From positions 1-27,073 of the forward strand of contig CAZYBG010000039.1 of the NCBI GenBank assembly GCA_964645155.1: DNA of 27,073 bases. Reading direction: 5' to 3'. Shown piece after piece: positions 1 through 7,807 of the stretch. This DNA is from CAZYBG01 sp964645155 (GTDB taxonomy: Bacteria > Pseudomonadota > Alphaproteobacteria > Rhodobacterales > Rhodobacteraceae). Under the pieces are notes generated by a model that worked only from the letters and a program-made list of their open reading frames with translations, was not told the origin of the DNA and made no database searches. How positions within the stretch are numbered: position 1 is the first letter of the stretch; the number at the start of each line of letters is the position of its first letter. The translations under genes and the position numbers were made by a program.

Positions 1-279
1 CCCCGGCATGCGCGCGACGGTGCCCTGCGCGGCGGCGGCGCCGGGCGCAGCCACCGGGCGGCCGCCTCTGCGCCGATCGGGGCGAGGCACCGCGCCGCCG
101 AACACGGCGCCGCCACCCGGCATCCGCGGCACGACTCGACGGCTCCACGACCTCCGGGGCGTCGATGGCGCCCGGACAGGTTCTCGCGGGCAGTTGCAAT
201 CGGCCGCGTGGCGGAGGATCAACGCAGCGCGCCGGGCCGGGCCCCGGCCGGCGCGGCGGCAACGGCACCGGCGGACAGG
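1..279. other. GC-rich leader with no convincing gene
   Basis: Very GC-rich stretch upstream of the membrane protein gene. Several frames stay open on both strands, including the frame that runs into the downstream gene, but the translations are Arg/Ala/Gly/Pro-rich low-complexity strings without a recognisable domain. It may hold the end of a gene that continues left of the window, or simply be intergenic. I see no good promoter, hairpin or RNA gene in it. Confidence 0.4.
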
Positions 280-1515
280 ATGCAACCGGACGAGGCGACA
301 CAGGTTCCGGCCGCGACCGGCCGGCGCTTTCCCGACCCCGGGCTGTTCGCCGGGCTGATCGCCGTTCTCGGCGCGGCGGTCCTCGCCGTCTATTTCGTCT
401 CGGCCGCCGATCTTGTCGACACCAGCGGCCAGCGCGTCGGGCGCGACTTCCTCAACCTGCACGTGGCCGGCACGCTGATCGGCGAGGGCCGCGTCGCCGC
501 GCTGTTCGACGGCGCGGCCTACCTGGCCGCCCTGCGGGAGATCGTCGGCGACCCGGACTATCCCGACCACAACTGGTCCTATCCGCCGCTGGTCTTTCCG
601 CTCGCGCAAGCCGTCGCCGCGCTGCCCTATGCCCTCGCCCTCGCCCTCTGGCATGCGGCGGGCATCGCGGCGGTCGTCGCCGCGGCGCGGGTCCTGGGCC
701 TGTGCGCGACGTGGGGCGCGGTCGTCGCATTCTCCCCGGCCGGCGTGCTGGCGATCTATACGGGCCAGAACGGCCTTTTCGCCGCGGCCCTTGTGGCCGT
801 GGCGGTGCATCTCGGGCAGGCCGGGCGGCCGGTTGCGGCCGGCCTCGCCTGGGCCGTCCTCGCCGCGAAGCCGCATCTCGGCCTCGTCGTGCTGCCGATG
901 CTCGGCGTTCAGAGGCGCCCCGGCGTGATCCTGGCCGGCGGCGTCTTCCTGGCGCTTGGCATCGGCGCGACGCTCGCGCTCTACGGGCCCGAGCCGTGGC
1001 AGAGGTTCCTGGCCGACACGGCCCCGCAGCAGCGCGCGGTGGTCGAGCGGGGCGAGGGGCTGCTGCTCTGGCTGATGCCGTCGTTCTTCATCCAGGGCCG
1101 GCTCTGGGGCCTCGGCCTGAGCGGCGCCTACGCACTCCATGCCCTCGGCGCGCTGCTGGCACTGGTGCTGCTCGCGCGCAGCCTGCCCGAGCGGCGGGGT
1201 ACGGGGCGGGGCACGGGGCGCGACTGGCTCACCTGGCTCGTCCTCGGGACATTCCTCCTCCTGCCCTACAGCTTCTTCTATGATGTCGTCGTCTATCAGC
1301 TCGTCCTCGCCCTCTGGCACCGGACGCCCGGCCGGCTCTTCGCGATGGCCGAGGGCAAGGCGGCCTGCTATCTCTGGGCGCTCGCCTGGCTGATGCCGGT
1401 CGTCGGCATCGCGTCGGCGGCCTATCTGGGCCTGCAGCCGATGCCGTTCTTCCTTATGGTCCTGCTCTGGCGCCGCGCGATCGCCGGTCGCCAGGTTCCC
1501 GCGCCCGCCGATTGA
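280..1515 (+). CDS. GT87-like (DUF2029) multi-pass membrane glycosyltransferase
   Basis: A hydrophobic protein of 411 aa with about 9-11 predicted membrane helices. After the first helix comes the GRDFLNLHVAGTLIGEG segment, then FDGAAYL and DHNWSYPPLVFPL. An acidic residue after TM1 followed by a YPP motif is the pattern of the GT87/DUF2029 polyprenyl-phosphate-mannose-dependent transferases. Members of that GT-C family move mannose from a lipid carrier onto glycans at the outer face of the inner membrane; the actual substrate here is unknown. The frame is open further upstream with a possible GTG start at 208, giving 435 aa, but the added residues are Ala/Pro-rich and not conserved-looking, so the ATG at 280 is preferred. 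Neither start has a strong ribosome binding site. It stands alone 100 bases ahead of topA. Confidence 0.7.
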   Translation: MQPDEATQVPAATGRRFPDPGLFAGLIAVLGAAVLAVYFVSAADLVDTSGQRVGRDFLNLHVAGTLIGEGRVAALFDGAAYLAALREIVGDPDYPDHNWSYPPLVFPLAQAVAALPYALALALWHAAGIAAVVAAARVLGLCATWGAVVAFSPAGVLAIYTGQNGLFAAALVAVAVHLGQAGRPVAAGLAWAVLAAKPHLGLVVLPMLGVQRRPGVILAGGVFLALGIGATLALYGPEPWQRFLADTAPQQRAVVERGEGLLLWLMPSFFIQGRLWGLGLSGAYALHALGALLALVLLARSLPERRGTGRGTGRDWLTWLVLGTFLLLPYSFFYDVVVYQLVLALWHRTPGRLFAMAEGKAACYLWALAWLMPVVGIASAAYLGLQPMPFFLMVLLWRRAIAGRQVPAPAD

Positions 1516-1541
1516 CAATCCCCGGCACGGGCCCACATCTT
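1513..1541 (+). promoter_or_regulatory. Candidate sigma70 promoter of topA
   Basis: A perfect -35 hexamer TTGACA lies at 1513-1518, 17 bases ahead of a weak -10 CATCTT at 1536-1541. The -35 overlaps the TGA stop of the upstream membrane protein gene. A start near 1548 would give a leader of about 68 bases before the topA ATG. The -10 matches the consensus at only three of six positions. Confidence 0.45.
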
Positions 1542-1615
1542 GCGCCGCCCGCCGGTCCGCTGCCGGTTCACCGCCGGCCCATCGCCGGGCGGCCTTGTAT
1601 CCGGAGAGGTTCCCC

Positions 1616-4171
1616 ATGCCCGTCGTCGTCGTCGAGTCTCCGGCCAAGGCCAAGACAATCAACAAGTATCTCGGGCCCGGCTATACCGTGCTCGCCTCCT
1701 ACGGCCATGTCCGCGACCTGCCCGCCAAAGACGGATCGGTCGATCCCGAACAGGGCTTCGAGATGAAATGGGAGGTCGCGCCGGAAAGCCGCAAGCACGT
1801 CAAGGCGATCGCCGATGCGCTGAAGGACGACGACGCGCTGATCCTCGCCACCGACCCCGACCGCGAGGGCGAGGCGATCTCATGGCACCTCAAGGAGGCG
1901 CTGGCCAAGAACCTCAAGGCCGGCAAGACGGTCAGCCGGGTGACGTTCAACGCGATCACCAAGGCCGCGGTGACCGAGGCGATGCAGCACCCGCGCGAGG
2001 TCGATGTCGCGCTGGTCGAGGCCTATCTCGCGCGGCGCGCGCTGGACTACCTCGTGGGTTTCAACCTCTCGCCGGTGCTCTGGCGCAAGCTGCCGGGGGC
2101 GCGTTCGGCGGGGCGCGTGCAGTCGGTCTGCCTGCGCCTGATCGTCGAGCGCGAGATGGAGATCGAGGCGTTCCGGGCGCGGGAGTACTGGACCGTGACG
2201 GCCGGGCTCCTGTCGCCGCGGGGGCAGGAGTTCGCGGCCCGGCTCACCGTGCTCGGCGGGCAGAAGCTCGACAAGTTCGGCATTCCCACCGCCGCGGCGG
2301 CCGAGCTTGCCGTGCAGGCGGTGCGCTCGCGCGGCCTCGCCGTCAGGTCGGTCGAGGCGAAGCCGGCAAGCCGCAACCCGGCGCCGCCGTTCATGACCTC
2401 GACCCTGCAGCAGGAGGCGAGCCGCAAGTTCGGCATGGGCGCGCGGGCGACGATGAGCGCAGCGCAGCGGCTCTACGAGGCCGGGCACATCACCTACATG
2501 CGCACCGACGGCATCGACATGGCGCCCGAGGCCGTGATGGCCGCGCGCGACGAGATCAAGCGCCGCTTCGGCGCGGCCTACGTGCCGGCCAGCCCGCGAT
2601 TGTACAAGAACAAGGCCAAGAACGCGCAGGAAGCGCATGAGTGCATCCGCCCCACCGAGATGAGCCGCGATCCCGCCTCGCTCCGGATCGCCGAGGCCGA
2701 GCAGCGGAAGCTCTACGATCTCATCTGGAAGCGGACGCTCGCGAGCCAGATGGAGGCGGCGCGGCTGGAGCGGACGACGGTCGATGTCGGCTCGACCGAC
2801 GGCCAGGTCGAGCTCAGGGCGACCGGCCAGGTCGTGCTGTTCGAGGGCTTTCTCAAGATCTACGAGGAGGGGCGCGACGACATCGCGGCCGACGACGAGG
2901 ACGGCGACCGCCTGCCGCAGCTCGCTGCGGGCGAGGCGGTCGAGAAGCGCGCGGTGACGCCGGAGCAGCACTTCACGCAGCCGCCGCCGCGCTACACCGA
3001 GGCAACGCTGGTCAAGCGTATGGAAGAGCTGGGGATCGGCCGCCCCTCGACCTACGCCTCGATCGTGACGACGATCCAGGAGCGGGAATATGTCCGCAAG
3101 GACAAGGGCCGCCTGATCCCGGAGGACAAGGGCCGCCTCGTCACCGCGTTCCTCGTCAACTACTTCCGCCGCTATGTCGAATACGACTTCACCGCCGATC
3201 TCGAGGAGCAGCTCGACGACGTGTCGGCCGGCAGCCGCGACTGGCAGGAGGTGCTGGCGCGCTTCTGGCGCGACTTCTCGGCCGCGCTGGGCGAGACGGC
3301 GGACCTCCGGATCTCGGAGGTGCTCGAGAAGATCGACGAGGTCCTCGAGCCGCATCTTTTCCCGCCGCGCGAGGACGGCGGCAGCCCGCGCCAGTGCCCG
3401 AACTGCGGGATCGGCCGGCTGAGCCTCAAGACGGCCCGGTCGGGCGGCGCCTTCATCGGTTGCTCGAACTACCCCGAATGCCGCTACACCCGGCCACTCT
3501 CCGCCCCCGGCGGCGAGGAGGAGGGCGCGGCCGAGCGCGTGCTGGGCCAGGACGGCGGCGACGACATCTGGCTGAAGAACGGGCGCTTCGGCCCCTATGT
3601 GCAGCGCGGCGAGGCGACGGCCGAGGCCCCCAAGCCGCCGCGGGCATCGCTGCCGAAGGGCTGGTCGCCCGAGGCCATCGACCTCGTCCGGGCGCTGATG
3701 CTGCTGAACCTGCCGCGCGCGATCGGGCCGCATCCCGACGACGGCGAGATGATCGAGGCCGGCATCGGGCGCTATGGCCCCTATGTGAAGCACGGCCGCA
3801 TCTATGCCAACCTGCCCGAGGTCGACGAGGTCTTCACCATCGGGATGAACCGCGCCGTCGAGGTGCTGGCGCAGAAGCAGACCCGCGGCGGCCGGGGCGG
3901 TGCCGCGCCGGCCGGCCCGCTGCGCGAGCTAGGCGATCACCCCGAGGGCGGGCCGGTGCAGGTGATGCCGGGCCGCTACGGGCCCTATGTCAAGTGGGGC
4001 AAGGTCAACGCCACCATCCCGAAGGAGATCGCGCCCGAGACGCTCACGCTCGAGGCGGCGCTGGAGCTTGTCGCCAGCAAGGCGGCGAAGGGCGGCAAGA
4101 AGGCGGCCCCGCGGAAGGCGGCGCCCAAGGCGGCCTCGAAGCCGGCGACGCGGCCGAAGAAGCGCGCCTAG
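1616..4171 (+). CDS. topA: DNA topoisomerase I (type IA)
   Basis: Relaxes negatively supercoiled DNA through a transient 5'-phosphotyrosine break; cytoplasmic, nucleoid-associated. The 851-aa protein opens with the Toprim segment VVVESPAKAKTI, followed by ATDPDREGEAISWHL containing the metal-binding acidic residues. The catalytic Tyr is residue 294 in HITYMRTDG, and GIGRPSTYASIVTTIQERE is the conserved central block. A four-cysteine zinc ribbon has Cys594, 597, 616 and 622. It is followed by three C-terminal repeats of the GRFGPYV/GRYGPYV type (about residues 655, 718 and 785) and a Lys/Ala-rich basic tail from about 820, a layout typical of alphaproteobacterial TopA. The ATG at 1616 follows a GGAGAGG ribosome binding site; an upstream in-frame TTG at 1595 would add seven residues ahead of the Toprim start. 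The stop overlaps the convergent TetR gene by four bases. Confidence 0.97.
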   Translation: MPVVVVESPAKAKTINKYLGPGYTVLASYGHVRDLPAKDGSVDPEQGFEMKWEVAPESRKHVKAIADALKDDDALILATDPDREGEAISWHLKEALAKNLKAGKTVSRVTFNAITKAAVTEAMQHPREVDVALVEAYLARRALDYLVGFNLSPVLWRKLPGARSAGRVQSVCLRLIVEREMEIEAFRAREYWTVTAGLLSPRGQEFAARLTVLGGQKLDKFGIPTAAAAELAVQAVRSRGLAVRSVEAKPASRNPAPPFMTSTLQQEASRKFGMGARATMSAAQRLYEAGHITYMRTDGIDMAPEAVMAARDEIKRRFGAAYVPASPRLYKNKAKNAQEAHECIRPTEMSRDPASLRIAEAEQRKLYDLIWKRTLASQMEAARLERTTVDVGSTDGQVELRATGQVVLFEGFLKIYEEGRDDIAADDEDGDRLPQLAAGEAVEKRAVTPEQHFTQPPPRYTEATLVKRMEELGIGRPSTYASIVTTIQEREYVRKDKGRLIPEDKGRLVTAFLVNYFRRYVEYDFTADLEEQLDDVSAGSRDWQEVLARFWRDFSAALGETADLRISEVLEKIDEVLEPHLFPPREDGGSPRQCPNCGIGRLSLKTARSGGAFIGCSNYPECRYTRPLSAPGGEEEGAAERVLGQDGGDDIWLKNGRFGPYVQRGEATAEAPKPPRASLPKGWSPEAIDLVRALMLLNLPRAIGPHPDDGEMIEAGIGRYGPYVKHGRIYANLPEVDEVFTIGMNRAVEVLAQKQTRGGRGGAAPAGPLRELGDHPEGGPVQVMPGRYGPYVKWGKVNATIPKEIAPETLTLEAALELVASKAAKGGKKAAPRKAAPKAASKPATRPKKRA

Positions 4172-4746
4172 GGTCGGCCGAGCCCCGCCAGCAGACGCGA
4201 CAGCGCCCGCTCGTAGGGCTCCGGCGCGGCGCCGGCGCTGATCGCAAGCGCGGCGCGATCGAAGGCGGCCGAGACGACCGTCGCGAGCGCGTCGAGCTCG
4301 GCGGCCGGAACGCCCCGCAGGGCGGCCGCGAGACCCTCGCGCAGCCGCGCGCGCCCCGTATCGGCGTCGACGGCGTCGATCTCGGCCTGTCCCAGCACCG
4401 CCGGTCCGTCGACCAGCAGAATGCGCGCCCGGCCGGGGACCCGCATCGCGGCAAAGAAGGCGTCTGCGCCGGCGCCGAGGCCGCCATCCGCCCCGCCGCT
4501 CGCGCCTGCGATCTCGCGGCCTACCGCAGCCGCCTCGGCGCGGAGGACCGCGCGAAACAGGTCGGTCTTGTCGGCAAAGTGGTGGTAGAGCGCGCCGCGC
4601 GTCACTTCGGCCCGCGCCACGATCTCTGGCGTGCCCGTGCCGGCGAAACCCTTCACGGCGAAAAGCGCGCGCGCGGCGGCCATGAGCCGCGCGCGCATTT
4701 CGGCCGAGCGGGCGTCGTTCGGCCTGCGTTCTGATTCTTCTTGCAT
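4168..4746 (-). CDS. TetR/AcrR family transcriptional regulator
   Basis: A one-component repressor of 192 aa. Residues about 17-65 form a TetR helix-turn-helix: an ARLMAAARALFAVKGF helix, then TPEIVARAEVTRGALYHHF, then the usual DKTDLFRAVL. The C-terminal ligand domain is Ala-rich and unassigned. It is divergent from the VOC gene at 4808, and two palindromes fill the 61-base gap, so autoregulation together with control of the VOC gene is the natural inference. The start codon directly abuts the first palindrome and I see no Shine-Dalgarno sequence before it, so translation may be leaderless or begin at Met17 (codon at 4698-4696), which has no strong site either. The inducer is unknown. Confidence 0.92.
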   Translation of the reverse strand: MQEESERRPNDARSAEMRARLMAAARALFAVKGFAGTGTPEIVARAEVTRGALYHHFADKTDLFRAVLRAEAAAVGREIAGASGGADGGLGAGADAFFAAMRVPGRARILLVDGPAVLGQAEIDAVDADTGRARLREGLAAALRGVPAAELDALATVVSAAFDRAALAISAGAAPEPYERALSRLLAGLGRP

Positions 4747-4788
4747 ACATACAGCCTGTATGTTTACAGATACGTGCAGACTGTATGT
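4747..4788. promoter_or_regulatory. Double TetR operator in the divergent promoter region
   Basis: Positions 4747-4763 are a perfect inverted repeat, ACATACAG-C-CTGTATGT. Positions 4772-4788 hold a second copy, ACGTGCAG-A-CTGTATGT, with two mismatches in the left arm. Their centres are 25 bases apart. The first abuts the TetR start codon; the second lies 19 bases before the VOC start. A possible promoter for the VOC gene, TTGCAT (4742-4747) and TACAGA (4765-4770) with 17-base spacing, is covered by the first palindrome, consistent with repression. Confidence 0.8.
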
Positions 4789-4807
4789 TTATATTGAGGA
4801 GAGCCCG

Positions 4808-5233
4808 ATGCAAGTCACGCAATTCTATCCGGTGATCCAGACCGCGGACGTCGCTGGCACCGCGACCTTCTACATGCGCCATTTCGACTTCGGCCCGCTG
4901 TTCGAGGCGGACTGGTACGTCCACCTGCAGCATCGCGGCAACGCGTCGGTGAACCTCGCGGTGCTTGACGGCAACCACGACACGATCCCGGCCCCGGGAC
5001 GCGGGACGGCCCGCGCCACGATCCTCAACTTCGAGGTCGACGATGTCGACGCCGTGCACGAGCGGATCACGGCGGCGGGGCTGCCGATGCTCAAGCCGCT
5101 CTGCGACGAGGCCTTCGGCCAGCGCCACTTCATCACCGCCGATCCGAACGGCGTTCTCATCGACGTCATCACGCCGATTCCGCCGGACGAAAGCTTTGCG
5201 GCGAACTACGCCGCCATGGCGCTGCCGGTCTGA
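4808..5233 (+). CDS. VOC superfamily (glyoxalase/bleomycin resistance-like) protein
   Basis: A protein of 141 aa with the vicinal oxygen chelate fold pattern. The first half-module is MQVTQFYPVIQTADVAGTATFYMRHF and the second runs from ILNFEVDDVDAVHERITAAG to FITADPNGVLIDVI. Family members are small dimeric metal-dependent lyases, isomerases or dioxygenases, or metal-free drug-binding proteins. Here the sequence does not fix a substrate, and metal ligands cannot be assigned with confidence. The ATG at 4808 follows GAGGAGAG. It is divergent from the TetR gene and downstream of both operators, so it is probably the regulated target, perhaps for detoxifying the compound the repressor senses. Confidence 0.85.
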   Translation: MQVTQFYPVIQTADVAGTATFYMRHFDFGPLFEADWYVHLQHRGNASVNLAVLDGNHDTIPAPGRGTARATILNFEVDDVDAVHERITAAGLPMLKPLCDEAFGQRHFITADPNGVLIDVITPIPPDESFAANYAAMALPV

Positions 5234-5254
5234 AATCGCGCCGCGCCGCGGCGA

Positions 5255-5283
5255 TTGACTCTGCCCCGCCTGCGCGAGACAAC
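5255..5283 (+). promoter_or_regulatory. Weak candidate promoter of the scoAB operon
   Basis: TTGACT at 5255-5260 is followed after 17 bases by GACAAC at 5278-5283, about 30 bases before the scoA start. The -35 is good; the -10 matches only at the three A positions. Confidence 0.3.
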
Positions 5284-5314
5284 TCCGCGACCACGGCGGG
5301 AGGGATCGCACGGC

Positions 5315-6022
5315 ATGAAGCGGAAGGTCTACGGCTCGGCTGCCGAGGCGCTTGACGGGCTGCTGTTCGACGGCATGGTGGTCGCCGCCGGCGGCTTCGG
5401 CCTCTGCGGCATTCCCGAACTGCTGATCGCCGCGATGCGCGACAGCGGCGTGAAGGACCTGACGGTCGCCTCGAACAACGCAGGCGTGGACGACTTCGGC
5501 CTCGGGCTCCTGCTGCAGGGCCGCCAGGTCAGGAAGATGATCTCGTCCTACGTGGGCGAGAACGCCGAGTTCATGCGGCAGTACCTCTCGGGCGAGCTCG
5601 AGATCGAGTTCAACCCGCAGGGCACGCTGGCCGAGCGGATGCGCGCGGGCGGCGCCGGGATCGCGGGCTTCTACACCAGGACCGGCGTCGGCACGGTGAT
5701 CGCCGAGGGCAAGGAGCACAAGGAGTTCGACGGCCAGACGTACATCCTGGAACGCGGGATCGTCGCCGACCTGTCGATCGTGAAGGCGTGGAAGGCCGAC
5801 GAGACGGGCAACGCCGTGTTCCGCAAGACGGCGCGCAACTTCAATCCGCCAGCGGCGATGTGCGGGCGCGTCTGCGTGATGGAGGTCGAGGAGATCGTGC
5901 CGGTGGGCAGCCTCGATCCCGACCACGTCCACCTGCCCGGGATCTACGTCCACCGGCTGCTGCAGGGCGCGCACGAGAAGCGGATCGAGCAGCGCACCGT
6001 CAGGAAGAGGGAGGCCGCCTGA
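5315..6022 (+). CDS. scoA: 3-oxoacid CoA-transferase subunit A (succinyl-CoA:acetoacetate type)
   Basis: Alpha subunit of the two-subunit transferase that moves CoA from succinyl-CoA to a 3-oxo acid such as acetoacetate, opening ketone-body and polyhydroxybutyrate breakdown products to the TCA cycle. The 235-aa product carries the CoA-transferase signature 1 at DGMVVAAGGFGLCGIP (about residues 19-34), then LTVASNNAGVDDFGLGLLL and the GELEIEFNPQGTLAERMRAGGAGI block typical of family I alpha chains. The ATG at 5315 follows GGGAGGGA; an upstream TTG at 5255 adds a nonconserved stretch and is not used here. The stop and the scoB start overlap as TGATG, implying translational coupling and a one-to-one heterodimer. 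Confidence 0.95.
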   Translation: MKRKVYGSAAEALDGLLFDGMVVAAGGFGLCGIPELLIAAMRDSGVKDLTVASNNAGVDDFGLGLLLQGRQVRKMISSYVGENAEFMRQYLSGELEIEFNPQGTLAERMRAGGAGIAGFYTRTGVGTVIAEGKEHKEFDGQTYILERGIVADLSIVKAWKADETGNAVFRKTARNFNPPAAMCGRVCVMEVEEIVPVGSLDPDHVHLPGIYVHRLLQGAHEKRIEQRTVRKREAA

Positions 6023-6663
6023 TGGCCGCCGAAGGCAGGGGCTGGGACCGCAACCGGATGGCCGAGCGTGCGGCCGCCGAGCTCGAGGACGGGATGTATG
6101 TCAACCTCGGCATCGGCATCCCGACGCTGGTGGCGAACTACGTCGGCGACAAGGACATCACGCTCCAGTCCGAGAACGGGATGCTCGGCATGGGACCCTT
6201 CCCGTTCGAGGGCGACGAGGACGCCGACCTGATCAACGCCGGCAAGCAGACGATCACCGAACTCCGCCGCACGTCCTACTTCGACAGCGCGACCTCGTTC
6301 GGGATGATCCGCGGCGGCAAGATCGCGATGGCGATCCTCGGCGCGATGGAGGTGGCCGAGAACGGCGACCTCGCGAACTGGATGATTCCGGGCAAGCTCG
6401 TGAAGGGCATGGGCGGGGCGATGGACCTCGTCGCCGGGGTCGGCCGCGTCGTGGTGGTGATGGACCATGCCAACAAGGCCGGCGAATCGAAGGTGCTGAA
6501 GCGCTGCACGCTGCCACTGACCGGCGCCGGCGTGGTGGACCGGATCATCACCAATCTGGGCGTCCTCGATGTGGTGCCCGGCGGCCTGAGGATCGTGCAG
6601 CTGGCTGACGGCGTGACCGAGGCCGAGCTGCGCGCGGTGACGGAGGCCACGATCGTTGGCTGA
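6022..6663 (+). CDS. scoB: 3-oxoacid CoA-transferase subunit B
   Basis: Beta subunit of the same enzyme, 213 aa. It holds the catalytic glutamate in LQSENGMLGMGP (about residues 50-61), the CoA-transferase signature 2 on which the acyl-glutamyl-CoA intermediate forms. GMYVNLGIGIPTLVANY before it and KVLKRCTLPLTGAGVVDRIITNLGV after it are standard for the family. It starts one base into the scoA stop and its own end overlaps the small acetyltransferase gene by eight bases. The three genes therefore form a tight operon. Confidence 0.96.
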   Translation: MAAEGRGWDRNRMAERAAAELEDGMYVNLGIGIPTLVANYVGDKDITLQSENGMLGMGPFPFEGDEDADLINAGKQTITELRRTSYFDSATSFGMIRGGKIAMAILGAMEVAENGDLANWMIPGKLVKGMGGAMDLVAGVGRVVVVMDHANKAGESKVLKRCTLPLTGAGVVDRIITNLGVLDVVPGGLRIVQLADGVTEAELRAVTEATIVG

Positions 6664-6943
6664 GTTCGAGATCGCCCGCGAGGTCGAGGGCAGCAAGGGC
6701 CGCTACGTGATCCGGCAGGACGGAGCCGAGGCGGAACTCACCTACTCGATCGCCTCGCCCGTCCTGGTGATCGCCGATCACACTGGCGTGCCCGACAGCT
6801 TCCGGGGCAGCGGCGCCGGCCGCGCCCTGGTGGAGCGACTGATCGCCGATGCGCGCGCCGAAGGGTTCAAGATCGTCCCGCTCTGCCCGTTCGTGAACGG
6901 GATGCGCCGGAGACATCCCGAATGGGCCGACGTCTTCAGCTGA
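6656..6943 (+). CDS. Small GNAT-fold N-acetyltransferase (YidJ/NATD1-like)
   Basis: A 95-aa protein with the minimal GNAT pattern seen in the COG2388 group: an N-terminal sheet, DHTGVPDSFRGSGAGRALVERL as the acetyl-CoA-binding loop and helix (about residues 42-63), then KIVPLCPFVNGMRRRHPEW with the conserved CPF and HP. The substrate is not known for this group. The start is a TTG at 6656 inside the end of scoB, supported by GGAGG at 6642-6646 nine bases upstream; there is no ATG alternative that keeps the N-terminal strand. It ends three bases from the convergent lytic transglycosylase gene. Confidence 0.85.
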   Translation: MAEFEIAREVEGSKGRYVIRQDGAEAELTYSIASPVLVIADHTGVPDSFRGSGAGRALVERLIADARAEGFKIVPLCPFVNGMRRRHPEWADVFS

Positions 6944-6946
6944 GGC

Positions 6947-7807
6947 TCAGAGGCCCGCGACCTGCACGTTGAACACGCAGCCGTCCGACAGAAGCTGCGG
7001 CGGCGTCACGCAGAGCCCGCGCGCGACCGTCCAGGCGGCCAGCACCTTCGGCACGTAGTCGCGCGTCTCGCGATAGGGCGGCACGCCGCCATGCTCGCGC
7101 ACCGCGCCCTCGCCGGCATTGTAGCCGGCCAGCACCAGCATCGGGTCGCCGCCGAACTCGCCGATCAGCCAGTCGAGATAGGCGACACCACCGCGGATGT
7201 TCTCGCGGGCATCGCCGATGTTGCGGACGCCGAAGCGTTCGGCCGTGGCGGGCATCAGCTGCATCAGGCCCGTCGCGCCCTTGTGGCTGACGGCGTCGGC
7301 GCGCCCGGCGCTCTCGATCCCCATCACGGCGAGCGCCAGCGCCGGCGAGACGCGGGTGCCGATGGTCGCCTCGAGGATCTCGGCGCCGTAGCGCTCGGCC
7401 ATGGCCTGCATCGCCTGCAGCCGGGGGGTCGGCACATGGCCGCCCTGACCGTCGGCAAGCGCGGCGATCGCGGGGTCGAGACGGGCGGGCGAGGCCGAGG
7501 AGATGGCCGGAGAGACGAAGGTCCAGAACCAGGGATAGGCCGTGGCCGCGTCGGCCGTCGCTTCCGGCCCGCCTGCGGCCGGCGCCCGCGGGCGCTCCGC
7601 CCTCGGGTCGGGCAGCTTCGGCAGCGCGGCGAGGAACAGCGCCTGCTCCTCGGGGTCGATCTGCACCAGGATGCGCCGGCCCGTGCCCGACTCGGGCGGG
7701 CGCACGCGCTTGGCCTCGTAGACGGGAAGGGTCGGCGGATCTTCCGCCACTGCGCCGGACGCGAACGCGCCGGCGAGAATCGCCGCCAGGGCAACCTGCC
7801 GCTTCAT
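6947..7807 (-). CDS. Periplasmic lytic transglycosylase (SLT domain)
   Basis: Cleaves the glycan strand of peptidoglycan with formation of 1,6-anhydromuramic acid. The 286-aa precursor begins with a clear signal peptide (MKRQVALAAILAGAFASGAVAE). A variable linker precedes the SLT domain at about residues 145-260: catalytic Glu in GIESAGR, then GATGLMQLMPATA, AGYNAGEGAV and PPYRETRDYV, all family hallmarks. The ATG at 7807 follows GAGG five bases away; the frame is open 61 codons further upstream, but only this start gives a signal peptide. There is a cysteine pair near the C-terminus (in RGLCVTPP and SDGCVFN), possibly a disulfide. Facing the Tad locus, it could open the wall for the pilus, but that is inference from position only. 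Confidence 0.93.
   Translation of the reverse strand: MKRQVALAAILAGAFASGAVAEDPPTLPVYEAKRVRPPESGTGRRILVQIDPEEQALFLAALPKLPDPRAERPRAPAAGGPEATADAATAYPWFWTFVSPAISSASPARLDPAIAALADGQGGHVPTPRLQAMQAMAERYGAEILEATIGTRVSPALALAVMGIESAGRADAVSHKGATGLMQLMPATAERFGVRNIGDARENIRGGVAYLDWLIGEFGGDPMLVLAGYNAGEGAVREHGGVPPYRETRDYVPKVLAAWTVARGLCVTPPQLLSDGCVFNVQVAGL

Noticed and set aside
8..358. Forward open frame at the left edge
   Set aside because: Low-complexity Arg/Ala/Pro string overlapping the membrane protein gene in another frame.
1880..3793. A 637-codon open frame opposite topA
   Set aside because: Composition-driven antisense frame in GC-rich DNA; no domain, and topA on the other strand is complete and conserved.
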